Shown piece by piece: positions 14,743 through 21,471 of a stretch of DNA of 25,438 bases. The stretch spans positions 1-25,438 of the forward strand of contig DASRHK010000010.1 of assembly GCA_035650495.1 (NCBI GenBank), in the 5' to 3' direction. Numbering within the stretch: position 1 is the first letter of the stretch; the number at the start of each line of letters is the position of its first letter. The position numbers and the translations under genes were made by a program. The DNA is from DASRHK01 sp035650495 (GTDB lineage: Bacteria; Pseudomonadota; Gammaproteobacteria; Nevskiales; Nevskiaceae). Under the pieces are notes generated by a model. That model was not told the origin of the DNA and did no database searches. It saw only the letters and a list, made by a program, of their open reading frames with translations.

Positions 14743-16113
14743 ATGAGTGCCACGCCATCCCCGATCGCAGGCTTTGCGGCTCGCCTGTCCCTGCTTTTCC
14801 TCGCCTTGGTCGCAGGCGCCGCGCAAGCGACGGCGCCCGTCGCGATCGCGAACAAGGCCATCCTCGATACCGGGGCCACCGTCGCGCTGAGTGCGCCGGC
14901 CATCGCGGTCGATCCGAGCCACAACGTCCACATCACCGCGCTGGGTTCCGCGCCCGGATCGCTGGATACGTGCAAGAGCGGCGGCCATCTGTGCAACGTC
15001 TATTACTTGTTGGTCAGCCAGGCAGGCAAGGTGCTGATCAAGCCCTCGCAGATCAATTCGTCCAGCCCTGGCAAGCACGGCCACCCGCAGATCGCGCTGA
15101 CATCGACGGGAAAAGCCGTCATCACCTGGGGCGCCGGTAGAAGTGGCTGCTGTGATGGTCCCAGCGAGTTTCTGCGCTACGCCCTCGTTGATCCGAGCAA
15201 GCAAGGCACGCTCAACGGCAGCGCGCTGAAGCCTGCCGCCCTCGCCGTGCCGGAAACGGAAGTTGGTAACGCCGAGGGTAGCAAGCACGCGCTCGTGCTC
15301 GACAGCAAGAACATCGCTTACGTCGTGCGAAGTGCCGTGGGCAGGCGCGGCACGGATCCGCTGCGCTTCCTTAAATTCGATCCAGCGACGGGGAATGTTC
15401 TGCATGCGGAATCGGATATCGCCTCCACCGGTGCGTTGGGAGCCAACTCCCCGTCGATCGCGCTCGATTCCAAGGGCAATCTTCACGTGGTCTATGGCGC
15501 GGCTGACCTCGGCGACGATTCACCCGCGGGTTACACGATGCTCGATAGCGACGGCAATGTGCTGATTGGTACGACCCAATTGGATGACGCCGTCCCCGGC
15601 ATCCATCCACATGTGCAGAAGCAGCATCTCGCGCTGATCATCGGCGCCAACGACATCGTCAACATCGTCTACGGCGACAAGCGCAATACTCCGGACGCCG
15701 GCCACTACAACGACAACAGAGTCGGAGCCACCGGCGGCACCACCATCTACACGCGGCTGGATCCGAGCAAGGCGATCCATAACGGCAACCCGAGCAATAT
15801 GGCAACGCTGCGGGTGGGGTCTGACATCGAGATTCCGGGATTCTGGTACGGCCGGGCGTTCATGGCGGGTGACAAGTTCATCCACGTCATCGGAGGCGTC
15901 GGCAAGACCGGCTCGCTGGCGCACGTGGCTTTCGATCCCAAGAACGGCACGATCATCCTGCAACCGGTCATTCACACCGGCGCGACGCTGAACGGCGTGG
16001 ACTACGGCCCGAAGTTCGTTGCCGGCGCGCAGAACGAGGTGGTCTGGTCGGAGTCGGTGCCGAACGGCACCACGCTCCGGCTGGTGATGGCCCCCATCAA
16101 TTCCTTCTATTGA
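14743..16113 (+). CDS. Exported beta-propeller-like protein, paralogue 1 (unknown function)
   Basis: Encodes 456 residues. The ATG has AGGAG five bases upstream; a GTG two codons earlier is less well placed. A signal peptide ends at about residue 30 (GAAQATAP). The mature protein repeats a blade-like unit of the form 'IALDSKGNxHVVYG'. Copies lie near residues 53, 116, 182, 237, 294, 373 and 424, spaced about 50-80 residues, which suggests a six- or seven-bladed propeller similar to BNR/sialidase-type folds. No catalytic motif is recognised. A cysteine pair (Cys77, Cys84) and CC at 136-137 could form disulfides. The C-terminus TTLRLVMAPINSFY is nearly identical to that of the next gene. It is the first of four exported-protein genes. 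I do not recognise the family. Confidence 0.8.
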   Translation: MSATPSPIAGFAARLSLLFLALVAGAAQATAPVAIANKAILDTGATVALSAPAIAVDPSHNVHITALGSAPGSLDTCKSGGHLCNVYYLLVSQAGKVLIKPSQINSSSPGKHGHPQIALTSTGKAVITWGAGRSGCCDGPSEFLRYALVDPSKQGTLNGSALKPAALAVPETEVGNAEGSKHALVLDSKNIAYVVRSAVGRRGTDPLRFLKFDPATGNVLHAESDIASTGALGANSPSIALDSKGNLHVVYGAADLGDDSPAGYTMLDSDGNVLIGTTQLDDAVPGIHPHVQKQHLALIIGANDIVNIVYGDKRNTPDAGHYNDNRVGATGGTTIYTRLDPSKAIHNGNPSNMATLRVGSDIEIPGFWYGRAFMAGDKFIHVIGGVGKTGSLAHVAFDPKNGTIILQPVIHTGATLNGVDYGPKFVAGAQNEVVWSESVPNGTTLRLVMAPINSFY

Positions 16114-16126
16114 TAAGGATCGGATC

Positions 16127-17464
16127 ATGAACGCCACCAAGCCATCCTCGGTCGCATGCTCCGCTGCGCGCAGCGTGCTGCTGTCTGCTGCCCTCGTGTT
16201 CGCAAGCGCCGCACAAGCGACGAATCCCGTCCCCATCGCCGGCAAGATCGTCCTCGACAGCGGCGCCACCATCGCATTCTCGGCGCCGGCCGCCGCGGTC
16301 GACAGCAACAACAACATCCACATCGTCGCGACCGGCTCGGCTCCAGGACAGCTCGACTCCTGTAAGGATCACGACTGCAATATCTATTACACATTGGTCA
16401 GCTCGACGGGCAAGGTTTTGATCCGCGCGTCGCAGTTGAACCAATCGGCAGCTGGGACCCACGGTCATCCGCAGATCGCCGTCATGACGAACAACAAGGC
16501 AGTCGTCACCTGGGGCGGCAGCGGGGAGACGCTCCGGTATGCAGTGATCGACCCGAGCAAGCAGGGCACGCTGAACGGAAACGTCCTGCAACCGGCCGCG
16601 TTCGAGTGGACGGAAACCGTCGTCGGCAACGACAACGGCGAGAAGCATGCTCTGGCGCTCGACAAGAAGAATATCGCCTACGTCGTCCGCCATCACGGCA
16701 CCAACAGCACCGGAACGCTCGACTTCTTGAAATTTGATCCGAGCACGAGCCAAATCCTGCACGGACAAGCGCCGGTTCCCGACACGCTCGACCGTGAATT
16801 GAGCATGCCGTCGATCGCGCTCGATTCCAAGGGCAACGTCCACGTGCTCTACGGCGCCAGCGACATCGACGGCGATGCGCCAGCGGGCTATCTGATGCTC
16901 GACGGCAATGGCAACAAACTGATCAGCACGACGCAGCTGTTCAACTCCGTGCCCAACCAGCATCCGCACGTGCAGAAGCAGCACCTGTTCGTGTCGGTCG
17001 GCGCCAACGACATCGTCAATGTCGTCTATGGCGACAAGCGCAACACACCAGACGCGGTGAACTGGTGCAACGTCTGCGCGAGCGGCGGGACGAGCGTCTT
17101 CGTGCGGCTGAATCCGAGCAAGGTGCCCCATGATGGAAGTCCGGCCAACATCGCGACGCTGCGCATGGGGCCCGAGGTGGAGGTTCCCGGATTCTGGTAC
17201 GGCCGCGCATTCCTGGGCGGCGACAACCTGATCCATCTCATCGCGGGCCTGGGCAAGACCGGTTCCATGGCCCACCTCGCCTTCTCTCCGAGCGCCGGCG
17301 GACTCGCGCTGCAGCCGGCGGTCCACACCGGAAGCACGCTCAACGGCGTGGACTTCGGACCGAAGTTCGTCGCGGGCGCGAAGGACATGGTGGTGTGGGC
17401 CGAATCGGTACCGGATGGCACCACGCTGCGTCTCGTCATGGCGCCCGTCAAATCCTTCTATTGA
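16127..17464 (+). CDS. Exported beta-propeller-like protein, paralogue 2 (unknown function)
   Basis: Encodes 445 residues. The ATG has AAGGA seven bases upstream and lies 13 bases after the stop of its tandem paralogue. The signal peptide ends at about residue 31 (SAAQATNP). It aligns with paralogue 1 over its whole length, sharing HGHPQIA, DPSKQGTLNG, SIALDSKGN, HPHVQKQHL, GANDIVN, VYGDKRNTPDA, PGFWYGRAF, TLNGVD and GPKFVAGA. The main differences are a shorter segment where paralogue 1 has GRSGCCDGPSE, and a WCNVC pair near 313-317 that paralogue 1 lacks. The early cysteine pair (79, 84) is kept. Divergence across the whole length suggests an old tandem duplication. A strong terminator follows the stop after about 20 bases. 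Confidence 0.8.
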   Translation: MNATKPSSVACSAARSVLLSAALVFASAAQATNPVPIAGKIVLDSGATIAFSAPAAAVDSNNNIHIVATGSAPGQLDSCKDHDCNIYYTLVSSTGKVLIRASQLNQSAAGTHGHPQIAVMTNNKAVVTWGGSGETLRYAVIDPSKQGTLNGNVLQPAAFEWTETVVGNDNGEKHALALDKKNIAYVVRHHGTNSTGTLDFLKFDPSTSQILHGQAPVPDTLDRELSMPSIALDSKGNVHVLYGASDIDGDAPAGYLMLDGNGNKLISTTQLFNSVPNQHPHVQKQHLFVSVGANDIVNVVYGDKRNTPDAVNWCNVCASGGTSVFVRLNPSKVPHDGSPANIATLRMGPEVEVPGFWYGRAFLGGDNLIHLIAGLGKTGSMAHLAFSPSAGGLALQPAVHTGSTLNGVDFGPKFVAGAKDMVVWAESVPDGTTLRLVMAPVKSFY

Positions 17465-17472
17465 TCCGCAAA

Positions 17473-18009
17473 ATGCTTTTCCCAAAGCCCCGTCTCGTGC
17501 GGGGCTTTTTGTTCGTGGCGCTCACCGGCTCCGCGCACGCGCAGACGATCCACGTCGATGGCGCGCAGTGCTCGGACCGCATCCATGTCCGCGCGCAAGC
17601 GGCACGATTGGGCGACGTGCTGCAGCGCCTGTCCGATAAGACTCACTTCCGCTTCGTCGCGAAAACGACGCTCGAGCAGCCGGTGACCATCGACCGGAGG
17701 GCCTCGCTCGATGCGCTCCTGAAAGAGCTCGGCGCTGGGCTGAACGTGATCGTGCAGACGACGGGCACCAAGGCCTGCGGCGGGCGCCAGGTCGTCTCGG
17801 ATGTCTGGGTGCTGCCTGCGGGCAACGCGGCGGCGGTCGCGTCCTCGGCACCCCCGCGACGCAGCGATGTACCGAAATGCGAAGGCCCTGGCCGTTCGCC
17901 GAGGAGGGAAAAGCCTTCCAAGCCCGCCAGCAAATCCGGACACGGCGCGCCCGGCGGCCGTGGCCGCGAGCGATCGCACCCGGAAGAGTCGAATTGCACC
18001 GCGCCATGA
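17473..18009 (+). CDS. Exported protein with an STN (secretin/TonB short N-terminal)-like domain
   Basis: Encodes 178 residues from an ATG nine bases after the previous stop; an in-frame GTG at 17497 is an alternative start. The N-terminus (LVRGFLFVALTGSAHAQ) is a signal peptide. Residues about 42-98 resemble an STN domain: QAARLGDVLQRLSDKTHFRF, then PVTIDRRASLDALLKELGAG. STN domains occur at the periplasmic ends of secretins and of TonB-dependent transducers. Here the domain stands alone, followed by a basic, Pro/Gly/Ser-rich tail (about 126-178) of low complexity. Three of its four cysteines fall outside the core. The start overlaps a terminator-like hairpin. Its stop overlaps the next start (ATGA), so the two last genes of the cluster are coupled. 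Confidence 0.65.
   Translation: MLFPKPRLVRGFLFVALTGSAHAQTIHVDGAQCSDRIHVRAQAARLGDVLQRLSDKTHFRFVAKTTLEQPVTIDRRASLDALLKELGAGLNVIVQTTGTKACGGRQVVSDVWVLPAGNAAAVASSAPPRRSDVPKCEGPGRSPRREKPSKPASKSGHGAPGGRGRERSHPEESNCTAP
17484..17510 (+). terminator. Intrinsic terminator after the propeller pair, inside the start of the next gene
   Basis: An 8-bp stem AAAGCCCC (17484-17491) with GGGGCTTT (17501-17508), a 9-nt loop and a run of five T (17506-17510) form a canonical rho-independent terminator, 20 bases after the stop of paralogue 2. It also encodes part of the signal peptide of the following gene, so read-through or an internal start would be needed to express that gene. Confidence 0.75.
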
Positions 18010-18539
18010 AGCATGCGGCCCGCTGTACCGCAGCTCTCCTCGCGCTGACCGCCAACTGCGCTGCCGCTCAGGGACAGGGGCACGATCGGCCATGGCCAGG
18101 AATTGCGCATCACGAGTGTGGCGCCGATCTTCATGTGATCGGGACTGCCGGAATCGATCAAGTCTTCTATCCGCCCGAAACGTTTTTCGCGCAGTTCGAG
18201 ACGACACAGGTCAACCAGGGCGAGCAGTTGCGACGCGCTGTGCCGCTGCCCACGCTGCTCATGCGTTTCGAGGCGAAGGCCGTCGAATTCCTGGGCTGCG
18301 GCGACAAACGCCGCAGCTACAGTGCGGGCTCACTGGAATCGGAGGGCGCGCTGGTGGTGCTCACCGGCAAGGGCTTGCTTAAGGTCGTGGGGAAGGCCGC
18401 CGAAGGCGGATACTCGAACGTCGTGACCGAGCTCAAGCAAATCAAATTCGAAGCGCCCGCGAAACAGCCTGACGCGGCACCTGCGAAACAGCCGGAAGTG
18501 GCCCCCGCGAAACGCGGTGGTCCGCCGCCCTCGCCCTAA
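18006..18539 (+). CDS. Exported protein with a Pro/Ala/Lys-rich tail, unknown function
   Basis: Encodes 177 residues. The ATG overlaps the preceding TGA by the ATGA arrangement, giving translational coupling. A signal peptide (MKHAARCTAALLALTANCAAAQ) precedes a domain of about 125 residues with two cysteines (Cys38, Cys98) and an alternating hydrophobic pattern suggesting beta structure. The domain ends KQIKFEAPAK. The tail repeats an 'APAKQP' unit (APAKQPDAAPAKQPEVAPAK), a flexible spacer of the kind that crosses the periplasm or the peptidoglycan. I do not recognise the domain. It is last in the four-gene exported cluster. Its TAA stop overlaps the TAG of the convergent MosB-like gene. Confidence 0.65.
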   Translation: MKHAARCTAALLALTANCAAAQGQGHDRPWPGIAHHECGADLHVIGTAGIDQVFYPPETFFAQFETTQVNQGEQLRRAVPLPTLLMRFEAKAVEFLGCGDKRRSYSAGSLESEGALVVLTGKGLLKVVGKAAEGGYSNVVTELKQIKFEAPAKQPDAAPAKQPEVAPAKRGGPPPSP

Positions 18540-19369
18540 TTCGCGCGGATCAGCGTCCCGACGTTGTCGCCGCGCAGCGCCGCGGTGATCTGCCCGCGCT
18601 TGAGCCCGTTGACGATGCGGATCTCGCGGATCTTCTTCGCGCGCTGCATGTGCTGGAGCACCGCGCGCTCCACGACGATGTCGTCCTGCCCGCCTTCGAG
18701 CAGCGCCTTCGCGGTCGTTTCCGGGACGAACTTCGCCGACGGATTCTTCTTCGGGTCGTCGGTGTAGAGACCGTCCTCGTCCTTGATGTAGAGCACACCG
18801 CGCGCGCCGAGGAATTCCGCGAGCAGATAAACGCCGGCGTCCGTGCGATTGCTCGGGATCAGCCCGACGTCGGCGTTCTTCTCCCAGAACTCGAACGGCG
18901 GCATGCCCGACATGATCGGGATGCAGCCGGAGTTGAGGATGAACGGCAGGCGATCGACGTCGTCGGCCGGACAGATCACGCCGCCGTCGTTCGCCATCAG
19001 GAGCTGGAGCATGCGCGCGTTCTGCATCGGCACGCTCGAGCCGAGATGCGCGAGCACACCGGTCGGTAATTTGAGATCGAGCCCGAGCGAATAGATGTGC
19101 CGCGCGCGCGTGCCGCCGCCGGTGCCGAGGATGAACTGCGTGCCGGCATTCTTGGCGGCCACGAGTTCGGCGAGGATCGGATGCACGGCCTTCGCGCCGC
19201 GATCCATGATGCTTTGGCCGCCGATCTTGATGATCCACAGATTCGGCAGCACCGCGACGGACTGCTTGTCCGCGAAGGCCGCGCGCGACGAATGACCGGA
19301 GAGCGACGCGTCGGAGAGCGCGTTCTCCATGCCTTCGATCCAGATCTTGCCGTCTTTCTTCTGGCTCAT
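18536..19369 (-). CDS. mosB: Molybdenum storage protein subunit, MosB-like (amino acid kinase fold)
   Basis: Encodes 277 residues. In Azotobacter, MosA and MosB form a hexameric cage that stores polyoxomolybdate clusters at the cost of ATP. This protein matches the beta subunit in order and wording: KIGGQSIMDRG (48-58), GTGGGTRARHIYS (82-94), GVLAHLGSSV (104-113), SGMPPFEFW (154-162), KDEDGLYTDDP (196-206) and the ending GLKRGQITAALRGDNVGTLI. The nucleotide-binding lysine of KIGG is present. The N-terminal 40 residues are less conserved. It is last in a minus-strand operon and overlaps the MosA-like stop by four bases (ATGA). A UMP kinase is less likely, because the KDEDGLYT and PPFEFW blocks and the paired neighbour fit MoSto. 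Confidence 0.82.
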   Translation of the reverse strand: MSQKKDGKIWIEGMENALSDASLSGHSSRAAFADKQSVAVLPNLWIIKIGGQSIMDRGAKAVHPILAELVAAKNAGTQFILGTGGGTRARHIYSLGLDLKLPTGVLAHLGSSVPMQNARMLQLLMANDGGVICPADDVDRLPFILNSGCIPIMSGMPPFEFWEKNADVGLIPSNRTDAGVYLLAEFLGARGVLYIKDEDGLYTDDPKKNPSAKFVPETTAKALLEGGQDDIVVERAVLQHMQRAKKIREIRIVNGLKRGQITAALRGDNVGTLIRAN

Positions 19370-20208
19370 GCGCGGCTCCGGCTGGAGCGGATGATGGTGC
19401 CGACGTGCTCGCCGTCGAGCGCGCGCTTCAGATTGTCGGGCTTGAGCCCGTTGATCACTTGCACGTGTCGCACGGTGCGCGCGTTCTCCAGCGTGTGCAG
19501 CAGCTCGCGCTCGATCGGCAGATCCGGCAGATCGCGTGCAAGCAGATCACGCGCAGTCGTCTCGCGGATCAACGTCGCTTTCGGATTGCGCGTCGGATTG
19601 TCGGTGTAGACGCCGTCGACGTCTTTCACGAGGATGAACTGCTCGGCGCCGATGATCTCCGCCATCTGATACAGACCGACGTCGGGACCGTTGTCGGGAA
19701 TGCCGGCACCGTCGCGCGGCGGCGGCTCCCAGAAGTGATACGGCGGCTGGCCGATGCAGACCGGGATCATGCCGTTGTTGAGGAACAGTTGCAGATCGCG
19801 GAAGTGCTCCTTGATGAGCGTGATGCCACCGTGCGGCGCGAGCAGGAACTGCAGGATGTCGCGATTGTTCTCCTCGACGCCGCCGACGATGCGCGCCAGC
19901 CCACCGACCGGCAGGCCCAGATCGAGCCCGATCGCATACGTGTGCCGCGCGCGTGCGCCGCCGCCGACGCCGACGACCATGCGGTGACGCGGGCGCTGCG
20001 CGACGATCATGTCGACCAGCGGCAGGATCGCTTCGGCGCCGCGATCCATGATGCTGCGTCCGCCGATGGCGACCAGCTTCACGTCGGGGACCATGCCCTT
20101 GACCGTCTCGCCGTCGGTCTGCTCGAGCAGCTTGCGGCTGACGAGGCTCTCTCGCATCAGCCCGCTTCGCACGTGGGTGCGCCCATCATCGGGCATAGGT
20201 TTGCTCAT
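19366..20208 (-). CDS. mosA: Molybdenum storage protein subunit, MosA-like
   Basis: Encodes 280 residues from the ATG at 20208; another ATG at 20196 is possible and neither has a strong ribosome binding site. Shared blocks with the Azotobacter alpha subunit include GGRSIMDRGAEAILPLV (49-65), RARHTYAIGLDLGLPVG (86-102), PPYHFWEPP (155-163), VDGVYT (197-202) and the ending GEHVGTIIR. It is homologous to the next gene, which gives the expected pair for an alpha3/beta3 cage. One oddity is that the loop usually reading KIGG reads VAIGG (46-50), so the phosphate-contacting lysine of amino acid kinases is replaced by alanine. ATP binding or hydrolysis in this subunit may differ. Its start lies 23 bases inside the end of the upstream membrane-protein gene. 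Confidence 0.8.
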   Translation of the reverse strand: MSKPMPDDGRTHVRSGLMRESLVSRKLLEQTDGETVKGMVPDVKLVAIGGRSIMDRGAEAILPLVDMIVAQRPRHRMVVGVGGGARARHTYAIGLDLGLPVGGLARIVGGVEENNRDILQFLLAPHGGITLIKEHFRDLQLFLNNGMIPVCIGQPPYHFWEPPPRDGAGIPDNGPDVGLYQMAEIIGAEQFILVKDVDGVYTDNPTRNPKATLIRETTARDLLARDLPDLPIERELLHTLENARTVRHVQVINGLKPDNLKRALDGEHVGTIIRSSRSRA

Positions 20209-21424
20209 TGGTTTTCGGCTCAGGGTTTTCGGGACGGATGATCGCAACGCTGACGAAGCAGGACAGCGCGCCAAACGCGACCTGGGAGACCAGCAGCGGC
20301 GCGAATAATACGAAGGCCACGTCCGGCGCGCCAGCCAGCAGGATGGCAAGGAAGTTGGCGGCGAAGCGTCCGATGCCCAAGACGATGCCGACCGCCGCAA
20401 ATTGCGCGAGGCGCAGCGCGCGCGACTGGGCGCGGACCAGCGGCATCAGCAGATCAGCGAGCAGGCCGGGCAGCGCGAAATGCGCGACCTCGAGGATTCC
20501 GTACTTGCCGTAGCCGAGCAGGAAGGAAACCACGCCCACCGCGGTGCCCACCGCGAAGCCGCCAAAACGCATGCGCGTGGCGTGCGCTGCATAGAGCAGC
20601 AGCGGAACGACGATGATGTTCTTGTGGCCCGACGCGAACGGAATTCCGGGCAGCACCTGCAGCGCCTTGGTGCCGATCACCGCGAGGCAGAGCGCGAGCG
20701 CAATCGAGAAATCGCGCAACTGTGCGGCATCCATTTCCGGGTAGTGCTCGCTCAACCATCGCTGCGCACGATCGAGCCCACGCTCGAGCAAGCGCGACAC
20801 AGCGCCGCTCTGACCACCGCGGATTTCGCTCCAGCCTACCGACTCGGCGCTCGGATCGGCGTGTCGCCGCCCGCCGCCATGTCCGCCGCCGCCCCCGCCT
20901 CCTCTGCCACTGCCATCGCCTCGACCGCCGCCGCGCATCGGCCGATCGCCGCCGAGGATCGACAGCGTCGCGTCCACGGTAATCGCGACGACGTCTGGCA
21001 CCCGCAGCGCGCGCATGCCGCGCACCAGCGCGCCGGGCGCGCACGAGCGTTGCAGCCAGGCGCTCGCGATCACGAGCGTGACGACGCGCAAGCCCATCAG
21101 CACAGCGAGGAAAAGTCCCGAGAGATTGACCGGCACGCTCCAGCGCGCGACCGGAACGTGGATCCACTGATCGTTCTGCGCGCCGGTGCCGACGAACGCG
21201 AACGAGAGCGCGATGAGGAACAGGAACACCCCCAATCGCCGCGTCGATCTCCAGAGGGCAACCGCCGGCAGGCGCGAGACGAACCAAAGGACGACCTGCA
21301 GAGCGAGCAGCGCCACGAGCACGTCGGGCCTGCTGAGCGCGAACAGCGCGATCGCTAGGCCAAGGACGTAGACCAGCTTGAGCTTTTCGCGAGGGTCCGC
21401 GGCGGGGACCGGGGTGTCGACCAA
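20186..21424 (-). CDS. ECF transporter-like membrane protein: CbiQ/EcfT-type domain fused to an S-component-like domain
   Basis: Encodes 412 residues from a TTG start with GAAGG five bases upstream. The N-terminal half (8-158) resembles CbiQ/EcfT: DPREKLKLVYVLGLAIALF, several helices, and the coupling region SCAPGALVRGMRALRVPDVV with a short Ala-Arg-Gly-type signature for contact with ATPases. A Gly- and His-rich linker (about 160-190) follows. The C-terminal half (237-400) has about six helices and phrases such as GILEVAHFALPGLLADLLMP that recall substrate-binding S components. A T-plus-S fusion is unusual, and no ATPase gene is present in the window. It sits before and overlaps the MosA-like gene, and the SulP gene lies 47 bases upstream. 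Molybdate or tungstate uptake is inferred from context only. The ECF reading itself is moderately sure. Confidence 0.6.
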   Translation of the reverse strand: MVDTPVPAADPREKLKLVYVLGLAIALFALSRPDVLVALLALQVVLWFVSRLPAVALWRSTRRLGVFLFLIALSFAFVGTGAQNDQWIHVPVARWSVPVNLSGLFLAVLMGLRVVTLVIASAWLQRSCAPGALVRGMRALRVPDVVAITVDATLSILGGDRPMRGGGRGDGSGRGGGGGGGHGGGRRHADPSAESVGWSEIRGGQSGAVSRLLERGLDRAQRWLSEHYPEMDAAQLRDFSIALALCLAVIGTKALQVLPGIPFASGHKNIIVVPLLLYAAHATRMRFGGFAVGTAVGVVSFLLGYGKYGILEVAHFALPGLLADLLMPLVRAQSRALRLAQFAAVGIVLGIGRFAANFLAILLAGAPDVAFVLFAPLLVSQVAFGALSCFVSVAIIRPENPEPKTNEQTYAR

Positions 21425-21471
21425 AGTGACCTTCGACGCGAGACGGCGTGGGTTGCGGCAGCGTCCGCATC

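Noticed and set aside
14685..15140. Small leader gene starting ATGAAGGGTTGG before the first propeller gene
   Set aside because: No ribosome binding site; most of it overlaps the propeller gene out of frame and looks like a shadow translation.
18536..20208. Uridylate kinase gene pair
   Set aside because: The amino acid kinase fold is shared, but two adjacent unlike subunits with the RARHxYS, PPxxFW and DGxYT blocks fit molybdenum storage subunits better.
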